A stretch of DNA of 64,000 nt from Pseudorasbora parva (taxonomy: Eukaryota; Chordata; Actinopteri; Cypriniformes; Gobionidae): assembly GCF_024679245.1 (NCBI RefSeq), contig NC_090178.1:24026703-24090702 (forward strand). The letters are read 5' to 3'. Each line of letters begins with the position of its first letter. Within the stretch, counting starts at the first letter, position 1. Of this stretch, positions 41,739 to 53,167 are shown one piece after another. Made by a program: the position numbers and the translations under genes. Below the pieces are notes generated by a model. It saw only the letters and a program-made list of their open reading frames with translations, ran no database searches and was not told where the DNA came from.

Positions 41739-42969
41739 CAAGGGTTTCTCAAATCGGACCCCTTCACAGTTTAGCTCAAACCCTGATTAAACTCACCTAC
41801 CTGTAACTCTGAAGACCTTGATTATCTTGTTCAGGTGTCTTTGTTTAGGGTCGGAGCTAAATGCTACGTTCACGCCATACTGTAATTATGAGATGACAAC
41901 ATGTGCATTTGTTGTAAGCCAACCCAGAAGTTAGTATCACCCTGGTTTCCCCGAATAATTTTTTTTTTTTTTAAATCAGCTTTTGGATTTTTGCAGGAAA
42001 TAAGCTCTGTGGCCAAAAAGTTTATGATTCTTACACATTTTGTTCAGCACAATAATTTTCACAAATCATGAGTTCATGTATTTTGAAGCCTAAATACAAT
42101 TGGCAGAAATATAAAATGCAAAATGTAAACTATAAACTAACTAAATAGCATCATCACTAAGCGTCCAGTCTTTATTTAAAAAAAATCCCTGAAAGTTTGA
42201 GTTAGAATAGTTTGCAAGAGTTTGATTATAAACACAATGAGGCTGTGAAAGGGGTCTAGTGAGCAAATGAGTTTACCCGTTCGGTGTGATGATGTTTAAT
42301 GTACCCATCAACCTCTGTAGTCCCATTTAGCCATTTTGAAGCAACCCCACAAGGTTGTAAAAAAAGTACACCCACAAAGTAAAAATCTTATTTAAAAAAA
42401 AAAACTATTTTAAAAACATAGATGGATGGAACTGGAAGTGTTAAAATGTCTGGGTTATTGGGTTTTGGCCTCCAAAAATGTGTCATCCCATAGACTGTAA
42501 AAAAAGATGGATGACGAACACTCTCTTCTGTTTTCCAAAATATGGTGCTGACATCTTGGGGCTCGAGTCTGCGCAGGAGTGAGCACGAAGTGGCGCTGTG
42601 ATGAGGAGCTGCGATATCAAGGTCCTGCCTAATCAATAAAAGTTTTTGCGAAATAAAGAGTTATGGAAATGTAGAAATTAAAGTTAAAGCTCCAGTCTCT
42701 TCCTGAAGTTGCCAAAAATGTCCAATGTCCAATGTCCAGCCCTCAGCTGTCAATCTCAGCTGTCAAAATAACTAACTAAAACCAAACTTGTTTAAAGAAT
42801 GAACACTTGAACTAAGATCAACATGATAAAAAACTGCCTAAAAAGACTGAAACCATGTTTGGAAAATTGTATTGTTTAGTTTGTCTGTGTCCCATTACAT
42901 TTCATGGAGAGTGCGGGGTTAATGACCTATACTGCGTCCAGCCCTGGGGAGCGATCGATATGCTTTGGC

Positions 42970-43203
42970 TTCACTTTTTAGTTAGTACTGAAATTTTAAA
43001 AATGTGATGATACTAGCATTTTGCAAGCTGCTGAACGGGTATGTTGAGCGCATGAACACGATGGCCAATCAGAGGTGTTTATGAATCCGTTTAACAGAAC
43101 TCTCGAACTCGAACTTTATTTGACAAAAATGTTATAGAGGGAACCGTCACATTTAAAAATAATAATAATTCAGTACCAAAGTTGGTACTTATGACAACGC
43201 TAG
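42970..43203. mobile_element. partial hAT MITE related to 58614-59128
   Basis: Shares GAGCGCATGAACACGATGG and CAATCAGAGGTGTTTATGA (slightly diverged) with the right half of the element at 58614-59128, and ends GGTACTTATGACAACGCTA, like its terminus. The left half is missing or unrecognisable. Confidence 0.55.
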
Positions 43204-43620
43204 TTACATATGAGTATGACAAATCTGAATTGTACAAGTTGTAAACCTGTAATCATGGTAATCTTGATACATCCCTCATAATTCTGTAAACTCCGTTTGA
43301 CTTCACTCTCCATCGACCTACACTTCCCTGTCTCTTTCATTAATACTTTTCTGCCCTTCATTCGCCCCTTGTCATTTCGTTTTTCATCATCCAATTAAAA
43401 CTTAATAGTCTCACCAGGATACTAGAGCCTGTTCTGTGGTTGTGAAATCAATGTGTGTGCGGTGTATTGCTCAGTGCATCAAATTCCTTCTGTTTGAAGT
43501 AACCAGGGCGAGCGTGCAATCCTTTGTATGAAAGGTATGCAGATATTGTCTGGCTGAAATGTGAACTAACTGACTTCTATAAACCCCTCAATTCGTTTCC
43601 ATCCCTCTCTTTTCTTTCAG

Positions 43621-43782
43621 GTGTGATCTCTCAGCAGGAGAACGGCAAGACCGTGAGTGTTTCCAACACTATCCGTATCCCCGTGGAGAGGAAAGATAAC
43701 GGAGCGGCGCTGAGCTGTGAGGCGTCTCACCCGGCACTCGTGGGGCAGAAGCGAGTTCGTCACTACAGCCTGGACGTTCACT
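43621..43782 (+). CDS. cadm4: cadm4-like exon 4: second half of Ig2
   Basis: Codes for residues 173-227 (162 nt, phase 1 to phase 1), from acceptor TCTTTTCTTTCAG to donor GTGAGC. It reads GVISQQENGKTVSVSNTIRI, then PVERKDNGAALSCEASHPAL, with Cys205 closing the Ig2 disulfide with Cys151, and ends HYSLDVH. The pattern of QENGK, a strand ending in R-x-x-R/K-D-x-G, then SCEA-x-HPAL is shared by all CADM proteins. Ig2 in this family supports cis interactions and spacing from the membrane. No defects are seen. Confidence 0.92.
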
Positions 43783-44975
43783 GTGAGCCAACAATGCCGT
43801 CACGTCTCCATGGCCACCGCCATATTAGACTGATTAACGTTGTTATTAGCTCACAGAAGCCCCATCTGTTTAAACATGTTTACTTGGCAGGCTTCTAACA
43901 AGGTTTGTTTGTTTGTTACATCTTGTCTGCTATGATAAAGGACTAGAAGACAACAGTATCCCATTATACATCACACCACAGTGTTAACAGAAACACTTGA
44001 AATATGATACTCTGGAAAGATTTCAACCAAAAAAATATCTAGTATTATCTTTAAACTAAGACTCCTCTTAAAGTTGCTGTAAAAACTAAAGGGCTTTACT
44101 CTATATAAAGACAATAGAGTTCAAATAAAATGTAGTGTATTGCACAGTAAGTATGAGACCCCTGCTAGAAATGTGTTGAGACACTTGATCTGTTCCAAAA
44201 TCTAGTGAGCTGAATTTTGATTTTAAATCTAGATAATTCAACACTAAACCGTCTCTTACACTCATCCAAGATGCATTTATTTGATAAATGAGTAAAAACA
44301 GTAATATTGTGAATTATTATTTCAATTTAAAATAAATGTTTTCTATTTGAATATATTTTAAAATGTTTTTTTGTTTGTTTTTTGATGGCAAACCTGAATT
44401 TTAAGCATCATTTCTCCAGTCTTCAGTGCCACACGATCCTTCAGAAATCATTCTAATAGACTGATTTAATACTCAAGAAACATTACTTATTATTATCAAT
44501 ATTGACAACAGTTTGGAAACTGATCTTTTATATTTAATTTTGAACAGAATTCTTTGATGAATAGTAAGTTCAAATGGTTGAAACAGTATTTATTTGAAAT
44601 CGGAAATGTTTTGTAACATTATACATTTCTGTACTATCACTTTTGATCAATTTAATGCATCTTTGCTGTATACATTTCTTTCAAAAAAAATATTTTTGCT
44701 CATCCCAAATATTTTAATGATAGTGTATAAAATAGTGTATTAAAATAATGAAATAGATATTTCTCATATGCGTTATTATAATAATTATAATTCTTCCTCT
44801 CACATTGGTCAATTGTAATTCCACAGTAGAGTGATTGGTTCTAATCCAGTCACTTATGAGGTTCCGTTTTAGTCACAATACAGCCATTGACGGCAGTAGG
44901 TGCTCACTGGGCTTTGTGACAGAGCTTTCTTACTTTATTTCTCCCCTCACTCTATCTTTCTCTATATCTCCACAG
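43783..44975 (+). other. intron 4 of the cadm4-like gene (1.2 kb)
   Basis: Starts GTGAGC and ends TCTCCACAG. It contains family R copy 4 and otherwise unrecognised AT-rich sequence. Confidence 0.88.
44265..44735 (+). repeat. dispersed fish repeat, family R (fullest copy 4)
   Basis: Longest copy in the window. Segments ATTTGATAAATGAGTAAAAA, CTTCAGTGCCACACGATCCT, TTGATGAATAGTAAGTTCAA and ATCACTTTTGATCAATTTAA match the antisense copies at 6690-6950 and 14160-14585. Non-coding. Its class (SINE-like or DNA) cannot be decided here. Confidence 0.75.
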
Positions 44976-45066
44976 TTGCTCCTACGGTGAAAATCATTCC
45001 CCCTCAGGGCATCCTCAGAGAGGGAGACTCCCTCAGTCTCACCTGCTCCGTTACCGGCAACCCACT
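44976..45066 (+). CDS. cadm4: cadm4-like exon 5: start of Ig3
   Basis: Codes for residues 227-257 (91 nt; enters in phase 1, leaves in phase 2). The acceptor is CTCTATATCTCCACAG and the donor GTGAGT. The protein reads FAPTVKIIPPQGILREGDSL then SLTCSVTGNP, with Cys250 as the first Ig3 cysteine; the preceding APTV-K-I-x-P linker followed by REGD is the usual CADM Ig2-Ig3 junction. The phase change inside the GNP-x-P turn is matched exactly by exon 6, so the exon pair is internally consistent. It is short and has no start codon of its own. Confidence 0.9.
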
Positions 45067-45555
45067 GTGAGTGTACAGGAGCGTCTGTGTGTTTTTCTTT
45101 CTAAATGTATCTGTCAGTTTGTGTGTGGGAGATCTTGATGGATGTGAAAGCGTGTGTGGAGTTCTGTTTCTACATGTTCTTTAAAACCTAATCATCTGAA
45201 CTGGTCCCACAGGAACAGCTTTTATGTTCTAACAATCCAAAATGCTTAAAGAGGATCATCTGAATCCAGCTCCAGTAAAGTATAACGGCTCAGAAACAAA
45301 AGACAGCCTTGACTCTGTCCTATGTTCCTCCCTCCCTCCATACCTCATTCTCTTATTATTTAGTTTATAATTTAAGTTTCAAAGTGCACAATAAAATAAT
45401 TGACTGGAAAAATACAATGAAAATATATAATGTTGTTTTATAACAATTACTGCCACAAAATATTATTTTAATAAATACATTTTTTACTAAAAATGGAAAA
45501 ATACTAAAAAAAGGCATTTAATTTTGCATATTTTTTGCATTGCAATTACTGCCAC

Positions 45556-45629
<74 letters not shown>
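45556..45629. repeat. compound (TA)n(GT)n(AT)n microsatellite
   Basis: TA run (45556-45580), GT run (45581-45604), then AT run to 45629; a symmetric compound repeat in intron 5. Confidence 0.95.
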
Positions 45630-45634
<5 letters not shown>

Positions 45635-47035
45635 ACAATATGCATTCAAATTAAACAGGGTAAAATAAAATGCATTTCTTTATAAAATGTGAAATATAAT
45701 ACAAAATACAAAAAAGTGCCAGTAGAGGTGGTAGCAGATAAAATAACAATATACAGTATATTTGGATAAAATGAGCAAATCCAAAGACATTAATGGATGT
45801 CAATTAAACAATTTTTTTTACAACAGATGCGTGTGTCCCCCTAATATTTTTCTGCCAATTTTGGTAAATAAGGAATGAAGTTTTAGTTTTTCTGAGATAT
45901 TTCTTTCTTACATCACTAACTGGCTTCTATTAAAGGAGAAAGTCAACCTCAGTGCTGCCACTGTGAGCACAGACACTTTCTTCTGTTTTTCTATTTTTCT
46001 GTGGCTCGACCGTGGTCACTGAGCCTCTTCTCCATAAGAGGCTGTGAGCAGAAAGCCATTAAACCTCTCCAGAGCCTCATAAGGAACCGCTAAAGAAATG
46101 AAAGATGGATAGATAGAGACGATGCTTGAGCTGCCACTCATTTTACACTGAAATGGGGGAATGAATGAATGAATGAGGGATGGGAAGAAAGATGGGGGGG
46201 GGGTGAAAGGCTAGTATGTGATTTATGCATGGGGGAGAGAGAGAGTGTGAAACGTGTAAATGTTTAAATGTAGGGGCATGTTTGAAGATTACAGAATGCA
46301 GTGATGAGAAATGAGAATAGACTGCCCACCCACAGAGAGACTGCTCTCTAGATAGGTTGAGATAAATGAGTGTATTGATGGGAGGGATGAGAGATGGATC
46401 CAGATGCCGCGCTACGGTAACTGAACTCAGAGTACACTGTGTCGTGTTGCTTGGTTATAGAGCCATTACGATCGTGTTCATCCGACATTAATCACCAATT
46501 AAACACAGTCTGCATTTGTTGGAGGGGTGTGTTTATTATTCCTCAGTGCTTTGGCTGACTCATCTGTATGTATGTGAGAATGTGTGTGTGGTACTTTATC
46601 CTGAATCCTGTGAGGACTGTAATTAAAAGTGTCCCATAGGATTACGGTGTGATGACGTAGACTTGTAACCCAGCCAAGGTGGATGAAGGATGAGGCGTTT
46701 CACAGGCGGTGGGCTCGGAACAGAAGCCTTGGGCTTTTTGCCCTACAGTTTCTGTGTATATCCTGCTACTGTGGATCACCTCGCAGCTGTTTGTTGTGTG
46801 TGTGTGTGTTCAGTAATCTCCTCCTTTCATGCTCTTTTGTCTCTGTCTGCCTGGTATTATCTTCTAGGACGACACTCCTTTTCTCTATTCTCTGCAAAAT
46901 ATTGAGTATATTAGAGTATATACATTTTATACGTTTTCCAGTAAAAACAAAATCCAAATAATCCAAAACTAAGACAATAATGTTTAGTAAAGAGAATAAA
47001 GTTGCATGTGTATGTATGTATGTATGCATGTATGT

Positions 47036-47038
<3 letters not shown>

Positions 47039-47073
<35 letters not shown>
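47039..47073. repeat. (GT)n microsatellite
   Basis: About 16 GT units preceded by GTATGTAT-type repeats, directly beside the left end of a Tc1-like element. Confidence 0.9.
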
Positions 47074-47078
47074 TTATA

Positions 47079-48672
47079 TACAGGTCCTTCACAAAAAATT
47101 AGCATATGTGATAAAAGTTCATTATTTTCCATAATGTAATGATAAAAATTAAACTTTCATATATTTTAGATTCATTGCACACCAACTGAAATATTTCAGG
47201 TCTTTTATTGTTTTAATACTGATGATTTTGGCATACAGCTCATCTAAAAAAAAAAAAGCATATTTCATCCGACCAATAAAAGAAAAGTGTTTTTAATACA
47301 AAAAAAGTCAACCTTCAAATAATTATGTTCAGTTATGCACTCAATACTTGGTCGGGAATCCTTTTGCAGAAATGACTGCTTCAATGCGGCGTGGCATGGA
47401 GGCGATCAGCCTGTGGCACTGCTGAGGTGTTATGGAGGCCCAGGATGCTTCGATAGCGGCCTTAAAGGGGGGGGGGGGGGTGAAACGCTCAGTTTCAGTC
47501 AATCTCATGTCAATCTTGAGTACCTATAGAGTAGTATTGCATCCTTAATATCTCCGAAAAGCCTTTAGTTTTATTATATTTATAAAAGAAATATGGGCTG
47601 TACCGAGTCTTTCCGGAAAAAAACGAGCGCCTGGAGGCGTATCGTGTGGGCAGAGCTAAAGAATGACGAGCACGCAAAGCGGTGACGTCCTCAATCGTGG
47701 AGAAACCCATGGCTATCGATCTCAGCTAATAGATGTATGATCCAGAATCATTCGGAGGCTGAAATAAATTGAACAGGAGAAACAGCAACAGCAGGACATC
47801 CGTCTCTGTGATATGTACCGTATTTACTGTCAACATTTGTGTGTGTTTACTCGCAGTTTATGAGGATATGATTCGGTTTATGGACTATTGTATGCGACTA
47901 AACCTTAGCAATAGCAAGCGAAACGGTTTTGGATGTCAGACTACTGTAGTGTAACTTTATACATAAAAAAACAATGGAGTCCGTTAGCGCATTTGAATGA
48001 CGAAGCACGCGATCATGTCGTTTACTGATGTTTACTCACGCGACAACACCATAGACATTTGAAGCAGTTTTACTCACCGGCTGCTTCCAAAGCAGGACCG
48101 AACCTTTATCGCTGGGACCGCTCCATCAAAAACACACTTCTTTGGTATGATTTGGTGAAGTCCTGACAGCAGTGACTTGTTGTGCTGAAGCGTTGAAGTT
48201 GCTTGATGTCACCCATGGGAATAAAGTGGAGCGCTACCTGGAGTGTTTATGGGCGTGCATTTCCTCTCTCGCTCTAGTCACGCACGCACGCACCCTACCG
48301 GGAGAAGAGCCCGTACGGCCCATACAAGGACCTTCCGCTCTAGTAACGTCAAGCCGGCCCATACTCGAAAAAACTCTCCGAAACTTGTGAGAAACCGGAA
48401 GGAGTATTTTTGACTCCAAAACGTCCAACATTAGTTTTTGAAACTTTGTCTATGTTTAGGATGGGAATCCAAGTCTTTACAGTTTTACAGTTTAAAAATC
48501 TCAGTATGCATGAAACAGCATTTCACCCCCCCTTTAAGCTCATCCAGAGTGTTGGGTCGGCAGTCTTACCCATGATTGCGGTTTTGAGTAATGAACCAGG
48601 CTGGGAGTTTTTAAAAGCCTCAGGAATCTTTTGCAGGTTTTCATGAGCTGTATGCTAAGATCATCTTTAAGA
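47079..48672 (-). mobile_element. Tc1-like deletion derivative split by a TTAA transposon
   Basis: Left part 47079-47465 begins TACAGGTCCTTCACAAAAAA and contains ATGCACTCAATACTTGGTCG and GAATCCTTTTGCAGAAATGA, recognisable as a cyprinid Tc1-like family in antisense. Right part 48534-48672 contains TCATCCAGAGTGTTGGGTC joined directly to GGCAGTCTTACCCATGATTG, so most of the transposase is deleted; GGTC is the likely microhomology at the join. Between the parts sits the element at 47466-48533. The right terminal repeat is missing. Confidence 0.8.
47466..48533 (+). mobile_element. TTAA-flanked DNA transposon (copy 1)
   Basis: TTAA at 47462-47465 and 48534-48537. The ends are inverted repeats: AGGGGGGG-rich then GTGAAACGCTCAGTTTCAGT on the left, and GCATGAAACAGCATTTCACC then C-run on the right. 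TTAA duplication suggests a piggyBac-like non-autonomous element. 1068 bp; no long ORF, though GPNLYHWDRSVKNTLLWYDL can be read in the 62727 copy and, with one change, here near 48098. A homologous inverted copy is at 62727-63937. Confidence 0.85.
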
Positions 48673-49330
48673 CCCAATGCAAGGATATGCATCGTTTTTC
48701 TCGACCCTATACAGTTCACTTAAGGCATATTTAGACTATGTCTGCTTGGATACTCATCAATATGGACATGTTGACATACTTTCTGTGTGAGTTTGTCCAT
48801 TCAAGTGCAAGACTTGAAAGATAACTGAATATTTGCGTGCTGTGAGACGAGTGCTCGCTTTGGGACGAGTGCACAGAGACAGACGCGTGAGTTCTCATTT
48901 GCGTCTACTGGCGAATATACCCGAGTGATGGCGGTGAAAATGACTGCTCATATTCGGCCATATGGCAGCACTAGCATACACTTAACAGTTTACAAAGAGA
49001 GGCCGCTTTGCCCATGTTTTTCTTTTATAATCGCTGTTGTAATGTATCACTGAAAAGACAGCACGTGTATCAACAGAAACATACATAAAGCATTATTTTC
49101 AAGTTACAACCCATATTAAATATGCATCATCAGATGTGAGATGAACCGCGATGCAAGTGCATCTTTTGCACAGCACCCCTGCTCTCGTCAGACAGCACCC
49201 CGGTTGGGAAACGCTGGTATAGACCCAGCTCCCAACCCAACTTTGAGAATAGATTAACGGCGCTATTTTTTTTTCCACCTGATAAGAGTCTCACGATAAC
49301 GGCCCACCACTTATATATATATACAAACAC

Positions 49331-50115
49331 ACACACACCTAAAGGATTATAAGTAACACCATACTAATACTGTGTTTGACCCCTTTCGCCTTCAGAACTG
49401 CCTTAATTCTATGTGGCATTGATTCAACAAGGTGCTGAAAGCATTCTTTAGAAATGTTGGCCCATATTGATAGGATAGCATATTGCAGTTGATAAAGAGA
49501 TTTGTGGGATGCACATCCAGGGCACAAAGCTCCCGTTCCACTTCATCCCAAAGATGCTCTATTGGGATGAGATCTGGTGACTGTGGGGGCCATTTTAGTA
49601 CAGTGACCTCATTGTCATGTTCAAGAAACCAATTTGAAATTATTTGAGCTTTGTGACATGGTGCATTATCCTGCTGGAAGTAGCCATCAGAGGATGGGTA
49701 TGGTGGTCATAAAGGGATGGACATAGTCAGAAACAATGTTTAGGTAGGCCGTGGCATTTAAGTGATGCCCAATTGACACTAAGGGGCTTAAAGAGTGCCA
49801 AGAAAACATCCCCCACACCATTACACGACCACCAGCAGCAGCCTGCACACAAGGCATGATGGATCCATGTTCTCATTCTGTTTTGGAGTCAAATTCTGAC
49901 TCTACCATCGGAATGTCTCAACAGAAATCGAGACTCATCAGACCATGCAACATTTTTCAAGTCTCCAACTGTCCAATTTTGGTGAGCTCGTGCAAATTGT
50001 AGCCTCTTTTTCCTATTTGTAGTGGAGATGAGTGGTACCCGGTGGGGCCTTCTGCTGTTGTAGCCCATCCGCCTCAAGGTTGTGCATGTTGTGGCTTCAA
50101 AAATGCTTTGCTGGA
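49331..50115 (-). mobile_element. Tc1-like transposon family A, 3' half, antisense
   Basis: Terminal region CACACCTAAAGGATTATAAG at the left. On the minus strand the transposase C-terminal two-thirds can be followed: RMGYNSRRPHRVPLISTTNR, NWTVGDLKNVAWSDESRFLL, a DNAPCHKAQIISNWFLEHDN-like stretch and VESMPHRIKAVLKAKG. Stops and frameshifts show that it is dead. The 5' half is missing: at about 50116 the sequence switches to family B in the opposite direction. Confidence 0.8.
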
Positions 50116-50762
50116 TACCTCGGTGCATCGCAGTTTGTTGTGTATGGGGCTGCATAGACACAGACCAGTTAGGGTGCCCTTGCTGGCCCATTTTCTCTGC
50201 CGAAAGCGACAACAGTGGGCACTTGTACATCAAAACTGGACCATGGGAGAAGGTAGCTGGTCTGATGAATTGCATTTTCCTTTACATCACGTAGATGGCC
50301 AGGTACATGTGCGTTGCTTACCTGGGAAACACATGGCACCAGGATGCAGTATGGGAAGAAGGCAAGCCGGCAGAGGCAGTGTGATGCTTTAGGCAATGTT
50401 CTGCTGGGAAACCTTGGGTCCTGTCATTCATGTGGTTACCTAATCATTGTTCCAGACCCTGTCCCTAGTAGATGTGGCCTCTTTCAGCAGGATAATGCTC
50501 CCTGCCACATAGAAAAAATGGGTCAGCAATGGTTTGAGGAGTCCAACTGAGCATCTGTGGGATGTACTGAACAAACAAGTCCAATCCATGGAGACCCATC
50601 TCGCAACATACATGACTTAAAGTATCTGCTGCTAACATCTTGGTGCCAGATATCACAGCATGCCTTCAGTGGTCTAGTCCATTTCTTGATGGGTCACGGC
50701 TCTTTTGGCAGCAAAAGGGAGACCAACACAATATTAAGAATGTTATGCCTGATAGGTGTGTG
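50116..50762 (+). mobile_element. Tc1-like transposon family B, 3' half, sense
   Basis: Starts at GTGCATCGCAGTTTGTTG and matches 31050-31727: HRSLLCMGLHRHRPVRVPLL, CLPGKHMAPGCSMGRRQAGR, AMFCWETLGPVIHV, then LLAAKGRPTQY near the end. Contains stops (for example VML then TAG near 50390) and deletions. Right end GCCTGATAGGTGTGTG. The 5' half is missing. Confidence 0.8.
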
Positions 50763-51079
50763 TCTATATATGTATTGTGTTTGTGTGTGTGTGTGTATAC
50801 AGAAATGGATTTTTACATAATATAGTTGACGTTGGCATATTACCATTATATGACGTTGGATACAGCCAGGGACTGAGTGAGGAAATTATTCATTCATTCA
50901 ACGGATTCATTCAAAACACTGAATCGTTTAGGAATTAAACAAATTAATACTTTGTGTGAGTCATTCATTCATCAATTCTACTGATTCAAAATTATTGATT
51001 CATTTCGGAACAACATCTTTTATCTAATGAATGAGAATTTAGATTCAAAATATAGTGAGGTTTATGTAAAATCTCACAG

Positions 51080-51158
51080 GTTTGGAACAGCATGAGGGTA
51101 AGCAAATGGTGACAGAATGATGACAGAATTTTCATTTCTAGGTGAACTATCCCTTTAA
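51080..51158. mobile_element. partial foldback MITE end
   Basis: Only the right end of the ACTATCCCTTTAA family: CATGAGGGTAAGCAAATGG through TTTCTAGGTGAACTATCCC. The left part was not recognised. Confidence 0.55.
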
Positions 51159-51426
51159 AATAAACATTTTAAATAACTTATTTGTTTTTTAATGTGGTTT
51201 AAATGTTGTTTACTAGACAATGTCTTTTATGTCTGTTTCATCTTTTCTATATGATCATATTTCTATTCTCTTTCCTCCCTGGTGCCTCATTAGTTGGCCT
51301 CATAGTTGTTTCAAGCACTTGTTTTTCAAGCTTTACTTTTAATGCCTGGTTCCTTCTTTGATAAATACTTGAATATATTTCTTTAAAACATGGTCTTTTT
51401 ACAGTCTGTCTTTTCTTCTTTTCTAG

Positions 51427-51599
51427 ACCACGTGACATCCAGTGGTCACGAGTGAATGATACTCTTCCCGAGCGGGCAGAGAAAACGGGCAACATTCTCC
51501 ATATGTCTCGCCTCAGCCAATCACACAACGGCACCTACCTCTGTCAGGCGCATAACAATTATGGCCGTGCGGCTGACCACTACACACTGCTGGTGTACG
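51427..51599 (+). CDS. cadm4: cadm4-like exon 6: second half of Ig3
   Basis: Codes for residues 257-314 (173 nt; phase 2 entry, phase 1 exit). The acceptor is CTTCTTTTCTAG and the donor GTAAGA. It reads PRDIQWSRVNDTLPERAEKT, then SHNGTYLCQAHNNYGRA, where Cys296 pairs with Cys250, and ends HYTLLVY just before the donor. TLPERAE is close to the CADM4 sequence at this place. N267 (NDT) and N291 (NGT) are glycosylation sequons. This completes the third Ig domain. In known CADMs the next exon begins a short Ser/Thr/Pro stalk, then the transmembrane helix and a tail that binds band 4.1 and PDZ proteins; none of these is clearly visible in the remaining 12.4 kb, so the gene is incomplete in this window. 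Confidence 0.92.
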
Positions 51600-51682
51600 G
51601 TAAGAAAACGAGCGTCCCGGGTCACGTGGTATTAACACTTAACCCTTTTGAACTACAATACTCTAAAATCTAAAATCTCTTG

Positions 51683-52119
51683 TCTCAGTGCGTGCACTTA
51701 ATCGCTCTGACGCACAGTGACATTCTGATAGCATTTAGCTTAGCCCACTAAGCCCAGTTCATTCGGCGCTACACTCGGCGCAGTAAAAAGTCATGGCTGA
51801 AAAATCCTCCCTCACATCTCCCCCTCCCTCTCTCATTTCGGTCAATAGTGGGGAGGTTGAGATGTGAGGGAGGATGTTTCAGCCGGGACTTTTTACTGCG
51901 CCGAGTTGAAGTACTCTCAGAATTGCTTTTGCGCCATACAATATAGTTCTCCTTTTTAACCCGCTAAGAAAAGCGCCACGTTTTATTTTGTCACCATACT
52001 AGGATGTTCAATGATTCGTGTAACTGTATTTAAATATAATGAACTGGGCTTAGTGGGCTAAGCTAAATGCTCTCAGAATATCACCGCGCATCAGAGCGAT
52101 TAAGTGCACGCACTGAGAT
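51683..52119. mobile_element. foldback element 1
   Basis: Nearly palindromic over about 435 bp. Left CTCAGTGCGTGCACTTAATC pairs with right GATTAAGTGCACGCACTGAG. TTTAGCTTAGCCCACTAAGC pairs with GCTTAGTGGGCTAAGCTAAA, and GGCGCAGTAAAAAGTC with GACTTTTTACTGCGCC; the centre is near 51840. No ORF. MITE-like; no target duplication determined. Confidence 0.85.
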
Positions 52120-52144
52120 GAGAGAGGTGTGTATCAACTCGTCT

Positions 52145-53167
52145 TAGTTAACAATGGAGCTAGAAAAATGACAAAATGATCTGAATTTGAATGGGATAAA
52201 TCAGAATTATTGACAGTTGTAATCTAACAAAATGTTAAATATAGAAAATTTGAAATTGAACACATCTGAAATGTTTTTATGTCGAAATTGTATAGACATG
52301 TATTTTCAAACAGCAGATATTTTGTTCTGAATTAATAGACTGGAAAAATTCTACCAGAACATCAAATTTAATATGCTAAAATTCAAACCGCAGAAATTCA
52401 GATCTTACAGAAAGTAGGCCAGAGGTCATCATCAGGTAAGAGTAAAGGATGTCAGAAAAGTCCAACGGAGCACCATCTGATCATTTCATTTCCTATTTGT
52501 AATGGAATAAAGAGAAGATCAAACGGCCCTTTTATACTTTTTGTTTAGTTAATAATTAATGCAAGGAAAATGAGATTTTGGCTAGATTTCTAATTTTTCA
52601 TGCATGGTTTACAAATCCCTGATTAGTGAAGAAAATCTCAGGATTTGATGTCATCTGTCGTTCTCCAGGGCGGAATCCAAAATCGTCCCCTAAACCCTCA
52701 TTCACTGTTCCCTACTTTATTCCACTAATAGGCTACAGTTAACTTAAACGAGTGAGTGAAAACGAATGCGTGAAGTCAGACAGCCGTTGAGTGTAGCCTC
52801 CGTTGGACTTTTCTGACATCCTTTACTCTTCCCTGATGATGACCTCTGGCCTACTTTCTGTAAGATCTGAATTTCTGCGGTTTGAATTTTAGCATTTTGA
52901 ATTTGATGTTCTGGTAGAATTTTTCCAGTCTATTAATTCAAAACAATATATCTGCTGTTTGAAAATACATGTCTATACAATTTCGACATAAAAACATTTC
53001 AGATGTGTTCAATTTCAAATGTTCTATATTTAACATTTAAAATGTTTAATTCAGAACGATGTAAAATGCAACATAATATCTAATTTTGTTAGATACACTT
53101 GTCTATAATTTAGATTTATCCCATTCAAATTCAGATGATTTTGTCATATTCCTAGCTCCATAGTTAA
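52145..53167. mobile_element. foldback element 2 with arms of about 330 bp
   Basis: Long inverted repeat: left arm about 52145-52475, right arm about 52798-53167, loop of about 320 bp. Paired blocks include GGAGCTAG / CTAGCTCC, GAATTTGAATGGGATAAAT and its inverse, and CAGAAATTCAGATCTTACAG and its inverse. The arms differ by small indels and substitutions. Starts 25 bp after foldback 1. Confidence 0.85.

Larger units (their letters stand above)
40320..43620 (+). other. intron 3 of the cadm4-like gene (3.3 kb)
   Basis: Starts GTGAGT and ends TTCTTTCAG. It contains two MITE-type elements listed separately and an interspersed segment near 42485-42960 (CATAGACTGTAAAAAAAGATGG region to CTTTGGCTTCACTTTT) that looks like another fish repeat with unclear limits. 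Confidence 0.85.
45067..51426 (+). other. intron 5 of the cadm4-like gene (6.4 kb)
   Basis: Starts GTGAGT and ends CTTTTCTAG. 45067-45555 and 45630-47030 show no gene (short G run at 46193-46202). 48673-49330 is unrecognised. 50763-51079 has a low-complexity ATTCATTC stretch. The transposons are listed separately. Confidence 0.85.
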
